Below, in pieces: positions 8,658-17,001 of a stretch of 64,000 bases of DNA. Every line of letters begins with the position of its first letter. Position 1 is the stretch's first letter. The DNA comes from Pseudomonadota bacterium (GTDB taxonomy: Bacteria; Pseudomonadota; Gammaproteobacteria; Xanthomonadales; Xanthomonadaceae): assembly GCA_018241125.1 (NCBI GenBank), contig JAFEEL010000009.1:124001-188000 (forward strand), given 5' to 3'. The position numbers and the translations under genes are program-made. Below the pieces are notes generated by a model. That model was not told where the DNA came from. It did no database searches and saw nothing but the letters and a program-made list of their open reading frames with translations.

Positions 8658-9773
8658 ATGCAACCCTCCGTCGCCGATCTGCTCGCTCAATACGATCCGC
8701 GCCTGCCGCTGGAAGATGCCTCGACCATCCCGGCGTCGTGGTACCTCGATCCGCGCGTTCTTGAACTGGAGAAGACGACCACGTTCTCGCACACCTGGCA
8801 GTTGGCCGCTCGCGCCGATCAGGTGCGCAGTCCCGGCGACTACGTGACCTGCGAAATCGCCGGCGAGCCGATCCTCGTGGTGCGCGGCGACGATGGCGTG
8901 CTGCGCGGATTCTTCAACGTCTGCCGCCACCACGCCGCCGCAGTGATGACGCAGCCGCAAGGGTGCGCGAAGAACCTGCGCTGCCCCTATCACGGCTGGA
9001 CGTACGCGCTGGATGGGGCGCTCAGGGGCACGCCGAGCTTCGTGTCCGAATGCCACTTCGAGCGCGGCGCGCACGGGCTGGTGCCGGTCGCATTGCACGA
9101 ATGGGAAAACTGGGTGTTCGTGCGATTGGACGCGCAAGGGCCGAGCTTCGAGGAGGGTTTCGGTTCCGGATTGCTGCACGAGATCGCTGCGCTCGGGCTG
9201 TCCGGCATGGGCTGGTTCGAGCGCCGCCACTACTACTTCGACTGCAACTGGAAGGTGTTCGTCGACAACTACCTCGATGGCGGCTACCACGTCCCGCACC
9301 TGCACAAGGGACTGGACAGCGTGCTCGATATCAAGAACTACACCATCGAAAACGGTGCGCGGCACTGCCTGCAATCCAGCCCGATCGTGAAAGGTACCGA
9401 GCACGCGCAGTTCGCGTCGGTGCGTGGCGGCGAGCGCGCGCTGTATTACTGGGTGCACCCGAACTTCATGATCAACTGGTACGAGGGCGTGATGGACACC
9501 AACCTCGTGCTGCCGTTGGGCGTGGATCGCACCGAGGTGATCTTCGACTTCTGGTTTGCCGATGTTTCGGACGCTGCACGCGAGCACAACCGCGCCAGCA
9601 TTGAAGTCGGGCAGATCATCCAGGACGAGGACATGGCGATCTGCAAGTCGGTGCAGCGTGGCTTGGGCTCACGTTCGTATTCGACCGGGCGGCTGTCGGT
9701 GCGCCGCGAGGCGGGCGAGCACCTGTTCCACCGGTTGTTGCATGGGGATTTGACGACCGGAGCGTCGTCATGA
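8658..9773 (+). CDS. Rieske non-heme iron oxygenase, alpha subunit (SRPBCC/RHO alpha C)
   Basis: The Rieske [2Fe-2S] ligands are C89-x-H91 and C109-x2-H112 (NVCRHHA...RCPYHGW). The mononuclear iron site follows at D203-x7-H211-x4-H216 in DNYLDGGYHVPHLHKG. The protein is 371 residues. The general shape and the WENWVFVRLD block resemble the choline monooxygenase/betaine-demethylase branch more than benzene-type dioxygenases. The ATG at 8658 lies shortly after GGGGAG. No reductase or ferredoxin gene is adjacent. A role in oxidative N-demethylation is inferred from the neighbours. Confidence 0.8.
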   Translation: MQPSVADLLAQYDPRLPLEDASTIPASWYLDPRVLELEKTTTFSHTWQLAARADQVRSPGDYVTCEIAGEPILVVRGDDGVLRGFFNVCRHHAAAVMTQPQGCAKNLRCPYHGWTYALDGALRGTPSFVSECHFERGAHGLVPVALHEWENWVFVRLDAQGPSFEEGFGSGLLHEIAALGLSGMGWFERRHYYFDCNWKVFVDNYLDGGYHVPHLHKGLDSVLDIKNYTIENGARHCLQSSPIVKGTEHAQFASVRGGERALYYWVHPNFMINWYEGVMDTNLVLPLGVDRTEVIFDFWFADVSDAAREHNRASIEVGQIIQDEDMAICKSVQRGLGSRSYSTGRLSVRREAGEHLFHRLLHGDLTTGASS

Positions 9774-11446
9774 ACCCCGGCTCGCGTGCCACATCGATTC
9801 GGGGAACGTCCGGATCACGATGTGCGCTGGTGACGCTGTCTATCCTGATGGCTTTTGGGTCTTTGGTGGTGCGAGCAGCAACGCTCCCTGAGTGCAGCCC
9901 GCAGCAGCTGGCGGGCTATTCGCCGGGTTATCAGGAGGTGGCGGCACACCGAAGATTCGAACTGCCGCTACTCAGCTATCCATTCGACAGCAAGCCGGGA
10001 CCTGTTTGGGGGATGCATGTGGCCGTGGGCGTGGATGCGAGTGGCCGGCCCGTGTGCGAGTCGCATCGCGTGGACTACAGGGGCAGGCCGCAGCCGATGA
10101 ATCCGCAACGGGAGTCGATTGTGCGTGCATCAGGCGATTGGCGTTATACCCCGTTTGTGAAGGATGGGCGGCCAGTGGAGGCTATTGTTGATGAGACCGT
10201 TTACGAACAGGAGTTGCCCAAGCGCTCGATGCCACTCCCCGTCATTGCGTCGAACGATGTCGAGATCACGCTGGATCGCGGTGAGTGCTTGGGCGATTGC
10301 CCGGTCTACACCGTCAATGTGCGGGGCGACGGCAGCGTGATATACGACGGCGACCACTATGTTGCGGTGCCGCTACATCTGGCCTATCGCGTTCCGGAAG
10401 CGGAGGTGGCGAAGTTGTTCGATGATGTCCGCCGAGCGGATATCTGGTCGCTGCGACCTTCGTATGAGTACGACATCACCGACATGCCAATGATGAAGCT
10501 GACGGTGCGCATGGGAACGCAAGTTCACACGATCAAGGACTATGTCGGATGGCGTGTTGGCATGCCGACGATCGTTGAGGACATCATGGGCGAAACAGAC
10601 GAGGTCGCCAGGACAGGCCCATGGAAAGCGTTTTCCGCCGACACCATCGCGCGGCTTCAGGCTATTCACTTCGACTTTGCGTCGCCGGATGGTGCGAAGG
10701 TGCTCGTTGGCGCGGTACGCGATCGGCGTGTACCTGACTGGTGGGTCATCCAACTGCTGGACTTGGGTGCGTCCATGCATGTGGATGGCGCGGGAAAGTT
10801 CCCGTTCATGGAATCGGATTCTGCCCTCGATTCCGCATTGCGCATGCGCCGAGATACGCTGGTCGATCCGCTGATTGAACGAGGTGCGTTGACCACGCTC
10901 GGGAAGCCCGATCAGGCCAAGATCGACGCCGCGTTTCGCGCGGCGATCTATGGTGGACAGTTGAAGCAAGTTCAGCGGATCTGGGACGCTGGAGGCCCTC
11001 GGTGGCGTCCGTCGCTTTCGTTCGATGATGTCTCCCGTGAAGATACGCCAAAGCACCTGCACCTCCCCGTGACTTTCGTGCTGCGCGGCACTGTGAATGC
11101 TGGCAGGCCGAGTGACACGTTTGCGATCGCGAGATGGTTGGTCGACAAGGGATGCGATCCGAAAGCGGTAGGACATTGGGGGACGACCTTGCTTCATGTG
11201 GCGGTGCGTTCTGGCGATCTGGAGTTTGTTCGCTATTTGCTTCAACGCGGCGTGGATCCGTCGTCGGTCAAGCCCGGAGGCGATTTGGCGATCATGGATG
11301 CCGAGGACGAACAGATCGCGTTGCTCCTGTTGGACGCGGGAACTGATTTTTCGCGGACGCCGTATGGCCGTCGACCCATGCGTGAGCTGGCCGCAGGCAA
11401 TGGCTGGAAGCATGTCTTGCAATGGCTCGATGCGCACAAACGCTGA
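9770..11446 (+). CDS. Secreted DUF6438 plus ankyrin-repeat protein
   Basis: The N-terminus is a signal peptide ending near VVRAA. Residues about 165-290 (VEITLDRGECLGDCPVYTVNVRGDG onward) match the DUF6438 pattern. The C-terminal third carries degenerate ankyrin repeats, the clearest being TTLLHVAVRSGDLEFVRYLLQRG. The ATG overlaps the Rieske gene stop by 4 bp, so translation is coupled. It ends 12 bp from a convergent gene. A periplasmic protein-binding role is plausible; the actual function is unknown. Confidence 0.75.
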   Translation: MNPGSRATSIRGTSGSRCALVTLSILMAFGSLVVRAATLPECSPQQLAGYSPGYQEVAAHRRFELPLLSYPFDSKPGPVWGMHVAVGVDASGRPVCESHRVDYRGRPQPMNPQRESIVRASGDWRYTPFVKDGRPVEAIVDETVYEQELPKRSMPLPVIASNDVEITLDRGECLGDCPVYTVNVRGDGSVIYDGDHYVAVPLHLAYRVPEAEVAKLFDDVRRADIWSLRPSYEYDITDMPMMKLTVRMGTQVHTIKDYVGWRVGMPTIVEDIMGETDEVARTGPWKAFSADTIARLQAIHFDFASPDGAKVLVGAVRDRRVPDWWVIQLLDLGASMHVDGAGKFPFMESDSALDSALRMRRDTLVDPLIERGALTTLGKPDQAKIDAAFRAAIYGGQLKQVQRIWDAGGPRWRPSLSFDDVSREDTPKHLHLPVTFVLRGTVNAGRPSDTFAIARWLVDKGCDPKAVGHWGTTLLHVAVRSGDLEFVRYLLQRGVDPSSVKPGGDLAIMDAEDEQIALLLLDAGTDFSRTPYGRRPMRELAAGNGWKHVLQWLDAHKR

Positions 11447-11458
11447 ATCCACGGTGCC

Positions 11459-12988
11459 TCACCGAGATGATGCCCCGAGAGCCGCCCGCGCCGCATTTCG
11501 CCCGCTCGCGCCACTGATGCCGCCGCCGCCATGCACGCCGCTACCGCACAGCCACAGTCCGTCGATGGGGGTGCGGTGGTTCGACCAGCCGGGGATCGGG
11601 CGCATGAAGAACATCTGGTCGATCTGGAGCTGGCCGTGATTGAGATCGCCCTCGGTCAGGCCCCAGGTGGATTCCAGATCGGTGGGCAGGATCGATGCGA
11701 TCTGGCGGATCGATGCGGGCAGCGCCGGGAAGTGTTCTGCCAGCGTAGCGACCGCGAGCCGTTCGAGCGGGCCGCGTTGTTCGGCCCACGTCGCCCCGCG
11801 CAGCGTGTAAGGGGCGAACTGGAAGTGAACCGAGACGATATCGGCATCGGTGGTGATTTCCAGATACGGCGCCGCTGAAATCTCGCCATATTTGGATGCA
11901 TCGAACGCGCGTTCGAGGTACTTCAGCGTCGGCGCATGCGCCAGCGTGCCCTCCGGAATGCCGTGCCTGCCATCGGTGCGCAGGTGCACCTTGGCGACGG
12001 CGCCGCGCATGCGGATCGACTGGGTGGCCCAGACGAACTCGGGCGGCAGTTCGCGTGCGCCCACCAGTTCGAGCAGGGCGTGGCGCGGATCGGCATCGCA
12101 GAGCACGGCCTTGGCCGCGATCCGTTCGCCGCTGGTCAACTGCACGCCGGTGGCGCGCTGTTTGTCCACCAGGACTCTCGTCACGGCCGCGCCGCAGCGC
12201 ACCTGTCCGCCGCGAGCCTGCAATGCGGCGACCAACGTGTCGGCGATGCGTGCGGTGCCGCCCGCCACCGGGGCGTGCGCCAGGCCGCCGCGGTTGCGCC
12301 AGTTGTGGATCAGGGTGAAACCGCCACCGGCCGACATCGAGCCCAACGTGTGGCCGTGGATGCCGACCGCCGCGATGGCCGCGCGCAGCGGTTCGGACTC
12401 GAACCATTCCTGCGTGAACGCCACCAGCGACATCGACAAGGTGCGGATGACGCCGAACATGTCACGACCGCCGAGCCGGCGCAGCGTCCAGCCGAGCTTG
12501 GCCAACGGCAGGCCTTCTCTGCGGAAGTTCACGTTCGGCAGGCGCGGCATCGCCGTGCGATAAGCAGCGTCGAGGAATGCGGCAGCTTTGTCCATGAAGT
12601 TCACGAAAGCCGGCCACGCTTGCGCGTCCTTCGCCGACAGCGTGCGTATCGATTCCAACGTGGCTGCGTCGTTGCCGGCAGCGACGAGGTGCAGACGCTG
12701 GCCACCCGGCAACAGCGCGATGTACGGCGCCCGCGCAGCGGGCTTGCCATCGAATCCGAACTTGCCCAGCCCGAGGTCGGCGATGATATCCGGGCGCAGC
12801 AGGCCGCCCGGATGGATCGGATCGACCGCAAATCCATCGCCGAACACGTGGCGTGCGAGCTGCCCGCCGGCGACGTCGCGGCGTTCGAGCACCAACACCT
12901 TCTTCCCCGCCTTGGCGAGGTAGTTCGCCGCGACCAGTCCGTTGTGGCCGGCGCCGATGATCAAGGCATCGTATGGATGGACGCTCAT
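11459..12988 (-). CDS. NAD(P)/FAD-dependent oxidoreductase, phytoene desaturase/PYROXD2-like
   Basis: This 509-residue flavoprotein opens with a dinucleotide-binding motif, ALIIGAGHNGLVAANYLAKAGKKVLVLERR, and closes with the second FAD motif PIDGLWLCGSGVHGGGGISG. The overall pattern is the crtI/PYROXD2 family. It is a diverged paralogue of the gene at 13185-14768 on the same strand. No carotenoid genes are nearby, so a carotenoid role has no support. The substrate may be an amine or a small acid linked to the neighbouring Rieske and GcvT-like enzymes. Confidence 0.8.
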   Translation of the reverse strand: MSVHPYDALIIGAGHNGLVAANYLAKAGKKVLVLERRDVAGGQLARHVFGDGFAVDPIHPGGLLRPDIIADLGLGKFGFDGKPAARAPYIALLPGGQRLHLVAAGNDAATLESIRTLSAKDAQAWPAFVNFMDKAAAFLDAAYRTAMPRLPNVNFRREGLPLAKLGWTLRRLGGRDMFGVIRTLSMSLVAFTQEWFESEPLRAAIAAVGIHGHTLGSMSAGGGFTLIHNWRNRGGLAHAPVAGGTARIADTLVAALQARGGQVRCGAAVTRVLVDKQRATGVQLTSGERIAAKAVLCDADPRHALLELVGARELPPEFVWATQSIRMRGAVAKVHLRTDGRHGIPEGTLAHAPTLKYLERAFDASKYGEISAAPYLEITTDADIVSVHFQFAPYTLRGATWAEQRGPLERLAVATLAEHFPALPASIRQIASILPTDLESTWGLTEGDLNHGQLQIDQMFFMRPIPGWSNHRTPIDGLWLCGSGVHGGGGISGASGRNAARAALGASSR

Positions 12989-13017
12989 GTCGCGTGTGCC
13001 AGCAGGATTCCGGGTCT

Positions 13018-13103
13018 CCTTCCCAAGCTTGCGGGGGAAGGCCGGGATGGGGGTGCTTTGTTGCGCCGGCCCCCTCCCGATCTATCCCCCGCAGGCGGGG
13101 GAG
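13018..13103. repeat. Palindromic G/C-rich intergenic repeat (CCTTCCC...GGGGAAGG family)
   Basis: One imperfect palindrome lies at 13018-13041 and a second at about 13085-13102 (CCCCCGCAGGCGGGGG), joined by a GGGATGGGGG / CCCCCTCCCG complementary pair. The same layout occurs at 55944-56048 between pyrG and kdsA. Located between two same-strand oxidoreductase genes. Confidence 0.75.
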
Positions 13104-13184
13104 AGGGCGAAAAGTTGCGTGGCAAGCCAGCGGCATCGCGCGTCGTGCGCGCAGTTGCTGCTGATGGGGCGATGTCGGCCGCGC

Positions 13185-14768
13185 TCATTTCCAATCCTTC
13201 AGCACTTCGGTCGCCGCCAGCTTGCCCGCCGCGCCCATCACGCCGCCGCCCGGATGCGCACCGGCCGCGCCGAAGTAGTAGCCCGGCAGTGGGGTGCGGA
13301 AATCGGCCCATTGCGGCGCCGGGCGCAGGAAAAATAATTGGTGCAGCAGCAGTTCGCCGTGGAAGATGTTGCCGCCGGTGATGCCGGCGATGCGCTCGAT
13401 GTCCTTGGGCGTGATCACCTGCTTGCCGACGATGCACTGGCGGATGTTCGGCGCGTACCGCTCGATCGTGTTGATGACCGTCTCGCCGAAGGCCTCCTTC
13501 TTCGCGTCGTCCCAGCCGCCGTCGATGTCGTAGGGCGCGTACTGCACGAAGCAGGACATCACGTGGTGCCCGGGCGGGGCCATGTCGCGGTCGATCATCG
13601 AGGGGATGATCATGTCGATGTAGGGGCTGGTCGAGAACGCGCCGTACTTGGCTTCGTCGTAGGCGCGCTCGATGTAGTCCATGCTCGGGCTGATCGAGAT
13701 CGCGCCGCGGTGCAGCGGGCCTTCGCCCGGCAGGCAGGTGAAGTCGGGCAGGGCGTTCAGGGCGATGTTGACCTTGCCCGACGACCCGCGCACGCGGAAG
13801 TTGCCGATCGCGGTGACGAACTCGTCGGGAAAGTGTTTGGGTTCGACGAACTGCAGGAAGCTGCGCTTGGGGTCGGCGCAGGCCACCACCACCTTGGCCT
13901 TGAGCTCGTCGCCGTTTTCCAGTGCCACCCCGCAGGCGCGGCCATTCTTGACGATGACCTGTTGCACCGGTGCATTGGTGCGGATCTCCACGCCCAGCGC
14001 CGCCGCCGAACGCGCGATCGCGGCAGATACGCCGCCGGTGCCGTTCTTGGCGAAACCCCAGGCGCGAAACGCGCCGTCTATTTCGCCCATGTAGTGATGG
14101 AGCAGAACATAGGCAGTACCCGGCGAGCGCGGCCCGAGAAAGGTGCCGATGATGCCGGACGCCGACTTGGTGCCCTTGAGCGGATCGAACTCGAACCACT
14201 CATCGAGCAGGTCGGCGGAGGACTGCGTCACCAGCTTGGCGATGCGGTAGAGATCCTTCTCGCTCAGCGATTTCGCGTATTGGCCGAGCTTGAGCATGCC
14301 CAGCAGATCGCGCGGACTCATCGACGACGGATCGGGCGGCACGAGGCCGATGATCGGCTTGATCGCCTTGGCCGCACGCGCCATGACGCGCCCGTACTCG
14401 TCGGATGCCTCGGCGTCCCTCGGGCTGTGGCGGTAGATTTCCTGCCGCGTGAGGTCGTGGTCATCCCACGCTGCGAGGTAGTCGCCGTTGTCCATCGGCG
14501 TGACCGTGCTCGGCAGTGGCAGGATCTTCAGCCCGTGTCGCGGCAGTTCGAGGTCGCGGATGATTTCCGGGCGCAGCAGGCTGACCACATAGGAGAACTC
14601 GGTGAAACGGTAGCCGGGGAAGATCTCCTCGGTCATCGCCGCGCCGCCGACGATTTCGCGGCGTTCGAGGATGCACACCTTCTTGCCGGCGCGCGCGAGG
14701 TAAGCCGCGGCGATCAGGCCGTTGTGGCCGGCGCCGATGACGATGGCGTCGAAGGTGTTGGTGGTCAT
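13185..14768 (-). CDS. NAD(P)/FAD-dependent oxidoreductase, PYROXD2-like
   Basis: At 527 residues it carries the FAD motif IVIGAGHNGLIAAAYLARAGKKVCILERRE at the N-terminus and GYYFGAAGAHPGGGVMGAAGKLAA at the C-terminus. LLHHYMGEIDGAFRAWGFAKNGTGGVSAAIA is characteristic of the PYROXD2 branch of the crtI-like family. Its ATG overlaps the stop of the upstream antitoxin gene by 4 bp, so it is translated as part of a toxin-antitoxin-oxidoreductase message. The paralogue at 11459-12988 follows downstream. Confidence 0.85.
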   Translation of the reverse strand: MTTNTFDAIVIGAGHNGLIAAAYLARAGKKVCILERREIVGGAAMTEEIFPGYRFTEFSYVVSLLRPEIIRDLELPRHGLKILPLPSTVTPMDNGDYLAAWDDHDLTRQEIYRHSPRDAEASDEYGRVMARAAKAIKPIIGLVPPDPSSMSPRDLLGMLKLGQYAKSLSEKDLYRIAKLVTQSSADLLDEWFEFDPLKGTKSASGIIGTFLGPRSPGTAYVLLHHYMGEIDGAFRAWGFAKNGTGGVSAAIARSAAALGVEIRTNAPVQQVIVKNGRACGVALENGDELKAKVVVACADPKRSFLQFVEPKHFPDEFVTAIGNFRVRGSSGKVNIALNALPDFTCLPGEGPLHRGAISISPSMDYIERAYDEAKYGAFSTSPYIDMIIPSMIDRDMAPPGHHVMSCFVQYAPYDIDGGWDDAKKEAFGETVINTIERYAPNIRQCIVGKQVITPKDIERIAGITGGNIFHGELLLHQLFFLRPAPQWADFRTPLPGYYFGAAGAHPGGGVMGAAGKLAATEVLKDWK

Positions 14769-15034
14769 CGACGGCGCGTTGCTTTCGCTGCGGGCTGGTC
14801 GTTGGCGGACGGATCGGACTTCGGAGCGCGGCGAAGATAGCCCATCAAGTCGGCCGGTTTGGCGTTGCCGCTCTTGCGCTGCAAGAATTCGGCGGCGGTC
14901 TCCATGGCGCCCACTTTTTCGGCGACGGCCACGGCGATGAATTGATTGAGCGACACGCCGTCTGCCTTGGCCAAACGTGCGGCAGCGGTCTTCACCGAGG
15001 CGGGCATTTTCAGCGGATATGCGCTTCGGCTCAT
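14765..15034 (-). CDS. HicB/CopG-like antitoxin of a PIN toxin pair
   Basis: This 89-residue protein begins MSRSAYPLKMPASVKTAAAR, then LAKADGVSLNQFIAVAVAEK, a ribbon-helix-helix pattern used by small antitoxin repressors. The basic, low-complexity C-terminus (AAKATRRR) may contact DNA or the toxin. The ATG at 15034 overlaps the toxin stop by 4 bp, and its own stop overlaps the next oxidoreductase ATG by 4 bp. The toxin-first order is the reverse of the common layout. Confidence 0.75.
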   Translation of the reverse strand: MSRSAYPLKMPASVKTAAARLAKADGVSLNQFIAVAVAEKVGAMETAAEFLQRKSGNAKPADLMGYLRRAPKSDPSANDQPAAKATRRR

Positions 15035-15456
15035 GATCTGGATTCCTCGATCCATTGTTTCGGCGTCACGATCGGCAGGTGAAAGCGTTTCGCCGCCTGC
15101 TCGAAATCGCGCAGGTTGTGTGTGATCAGTGCTTGCGCACGGCCGTTGACGGCCGCTTCCAGCACCAGTTCGTCCGCTGGATCGGGCAACTGGGGCCGCC
15201 ATCGGAAATGCACCTCCACCGGCTCGGCGGCGCTGGCAATCGCGGCGAGGATCGCCGCCACGTCGTCTTCTTCCAGCCCGCTGGCCAATCGGTGTTCCGG
15301 GCGCGACAACACTTCCTCATATTCCAGATACAGCGCGGTTGTCAGCAGCGGGCGGACAGAACCAAGCGCCACCTGCCGCAGCAGCAGGTTGCTTGCGCCG
15401 TTGCGGCTACGGAAGGCCGCGACGACGACCGAGGTGTCCAGCACGACACGATGCAT
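15031..15456 (-). CDS. PIN-domain toxin (TIGR00305 family)
   Basis: This 141-residue PIN ribonuclease has the first acidic residue at D7 (MHRVVLDTSVVVAAF), the second cluster in LPDPADELVLEAAVNG, and the family ending ITHNLRDFEQAAKRFHLPIVTP. It is the first gene of its operon, with the antitoxin overlapping its stop. PIN toxins of this type are expected to cleave RNA until bound by the antitoxin. A perfect 14-bp palindrome lies 16 bp upstream of the ATG. Confidence 0.85.
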   Translation of the reverse strand: MHRVVLDTSVVVAAFRSRNGASNLLLRQVALGSVRPLLTTALYLEYEEVLSRPEHRLASGLEEDDVAAILAAIASAAEPVEVHFRWRPQLPDPADELVLEAAVNGRAQALITHNLRDFEQAAKRFHLPIVTPKQWIEESRS

Positions 15457-15472
15457 GCCTCATACGATAGCA

Positions 15473-15486
15473 CATCTCATGAGATG
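15473..15486. promoter_or_regulatory. Perfect 14-bp palindrome CATCTCATGAGATG, candidate operator of the PIN operon
   Basis: The palindrome lies 17-30 bp upstream of the PIN toxin ATG at 15456. Ribbon-helix-helix antitoxins bind short palindromes of this kind for autoregulation. The assignment rests on position and symmetry only. Confidence 0.5.
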
Positions 15487-15514
15487 CCTTCATGGGTTCG
15501 CTGAACAATTCCAT

Positions 15515-15532
15515 CCCCCGCTTTCGCGGGGG
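15515..15532. repeat. CCCCCGC-TTTC-GCGGGGG hairpin between the PIN operon and the GcvT-like gene
   Basis: A perfect 7-bp stem with a TTTC loop. The sequence belongs to the same G/C palindrome family as 13085-13102 and 55944-56048. It could attenuate read-through from the GcvT-like gene, but no T-run follows, so a classical terminator is not supported. Confidence 0.55.
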
Positions 15533-15628
15533 CAGGCTCCGGACTGGTCAGTGGACGCCGTCCATGGCGTGCGGCGAACGCTGACAACGCTGCGTTTGCC
15601 TGACTGCGAACCCACCCAGTTCCGTCCG

Positions 15629-16825
15629 CTACTTCTTCTTCCACTCCGGTTCGTAAAACGGCAAGGTCACCACCTTGCACGGCGCGTACCGGCGCTGGTG
15701 CTCGACGGTGACTTCGATCTGCAAGGCCGTGCCGGGTGCGAAGTGCGGCCGCTGCACGTGCGCCAGCGCGATGTATTTCTTCAGCACCGGCGACCATGAA
15801 GAGGTCGATGCGTAGCCGATTTGCCGCCCGTGGCGCAGCACCGGCAGGCTGCCGCGCACAGCCATGCCGGGGATCTGCGGCGGCAGGCCGACCTGGGCGT
15901 AGAGTTGCTCCATGCCTTCCCATTCGATGTCCAGGCCCACCAGCTTCCACTGCGAGCCGTCGCGTTTTTCCTTTTCCAGCGCACGCCGACCGACGAAGTA
16001 GCCGGGCTTGTCCAACGCCACCGCCCAATCCAGCCCCATCTCCAGCGGCGAGGATTTCTGTCCTTCGATCCATGCGTGGTTGGCCGGCGTGTAATCGACA
16101 TCGACCATGAACAGACCCGCTTCCACTCGCGCCATGTCCATCGGCAAGATGCCGCAGGGGGTGATGGAATAGTCATGGCCGGCGACCATCAGCGCATCCC
16201 AGACTTTCAATGCGTGCTCGGCCTCCATCCAGATCTCGTAGCCCATGTCGCCGGTGTAACCGGTGCGCGAGATCGACACCGGCACGCCGGCCAGAGTGTT
16301 GGACATCGCGCGAAAATACTTGAGCTTGTCCAGCGGCTTCTTGCAGCAGGCATTGAGGATGGTGCGCGCTTTGGGGCCTTGCAGGCTCAACGCGCCCATT
16401 TGGTCGGTGATTTCACGGATCGTCACGTCCATGCCGACCGCGTTCATCGCCAGCCAGCGCAGCGAGGGCTCGGCGCTGGTCATGCGGAAACTGGATTCCG
16501 ACAGGCGCGTCACCGTGCCGTCGTCGAGCATCTTCCCTTCGTCGTCGCACCAGCCGGTGTAGAACACCTGACCGACCTTCATGTTCAGCACGTCGCGGGT
16601 GGTCACGCGGTGCAGCAGCGCGGCCGCGTCGGGGCCGTCGATCAGGTACTTCATCAACGGCGACACGTCGATCAGCGCGGCCGCATCGCGGATGGCCCAA
16701 TACTCGCGGTCGAGCGTCAGGTCGTAGGAACCGACCACGATGTAGCCGGCCCAGCGCCGCCAGTTCTGCGGCAGGCACAAGGCGCTGGTGCGTTCGTGGA
16801 AGGGCGTGCGCTTGAGGGCGAACAT
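15629..16825 (-). CDS. Aminomethyltransferase (GcvT/DmdA-like) folate-dependent protein
   Basis: This 398-residue protein has the GcvT fold blocks DREYWAIRDAAALIDVSPLMKYLIDGPDAAALLHRV, SRTGYTGDMGYEIWM and MARVEAGLFMVDVDYT, the last including the folate-binding Glu. The N-terminus FHERTSALCLPQNWRRWAGY and the length differ from ordinary glycine cleavage T protein. It more likely moves a one-carbon unit from a methylated amine or sulfonium compound to tetrahydrofolate. Together with the Rieske and FAD enzymes it may form a demethylation pathway. It is first on its strand. Confidence 0.8.
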   Translation of the reverse strand: MFALKRTPFHERTSALCLPQNWRRWAGYIVVGSYDLTLDREYWAIRDAAALIDVSPLMKYLIDGPDAAALLHRVTTRDVLNMKVGQVFYTGWCDDEGKMLDDGTVTRLSESSFRMTSAEPSLRWLAMNAVGMDVTIREITDQMGALSLQGPKARTILNACCKKPLDKLKYFRAMSNTLAGVPVSISRTGYTGDMGYEIWMEAEHALKVWDALMVAGHDYSITPCGILPMDMARVEAGLFMVDVDYTPANHAWIEGQKSSPLEMGLDWAVALDKPGYFVGRRALEKEKRDGSQWKLVGLDIEWEGMEQLYAQVGLPPQIPGMAVRGSLPVLRHGRQIGYASTSSWSPVLKKYIALAHVQRPHFAPGTALQIEVTVEHQRRYAPCKVVTLPFYEPEWKKK

Positions 16826-17001
16826 CGAGTGGGCCTGACCGCCGATCCGGCGCGTGAGCGGGCAGTATACGGAAGGTGCGTGCGCCAGCGCGCGCAGTTG
16901 CCAACGTCTGGCCCATCCGTGCGATGATCGCCCGGTCGGGCCGATGCCCGTTGCGGATGCCAGTGCCAGAGTCTGCCCGCCTCGGTGGACGAATCGACGC
17001 C

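Noticed and set aside
15629-16825. Canonical glycine cleavage T protein paired with gcvPB
   Set aside because: The N-terminus and motifs differ from GcvT and it is not linked to gcvH or gcvP, so a related methyl-transfer role is preferred.
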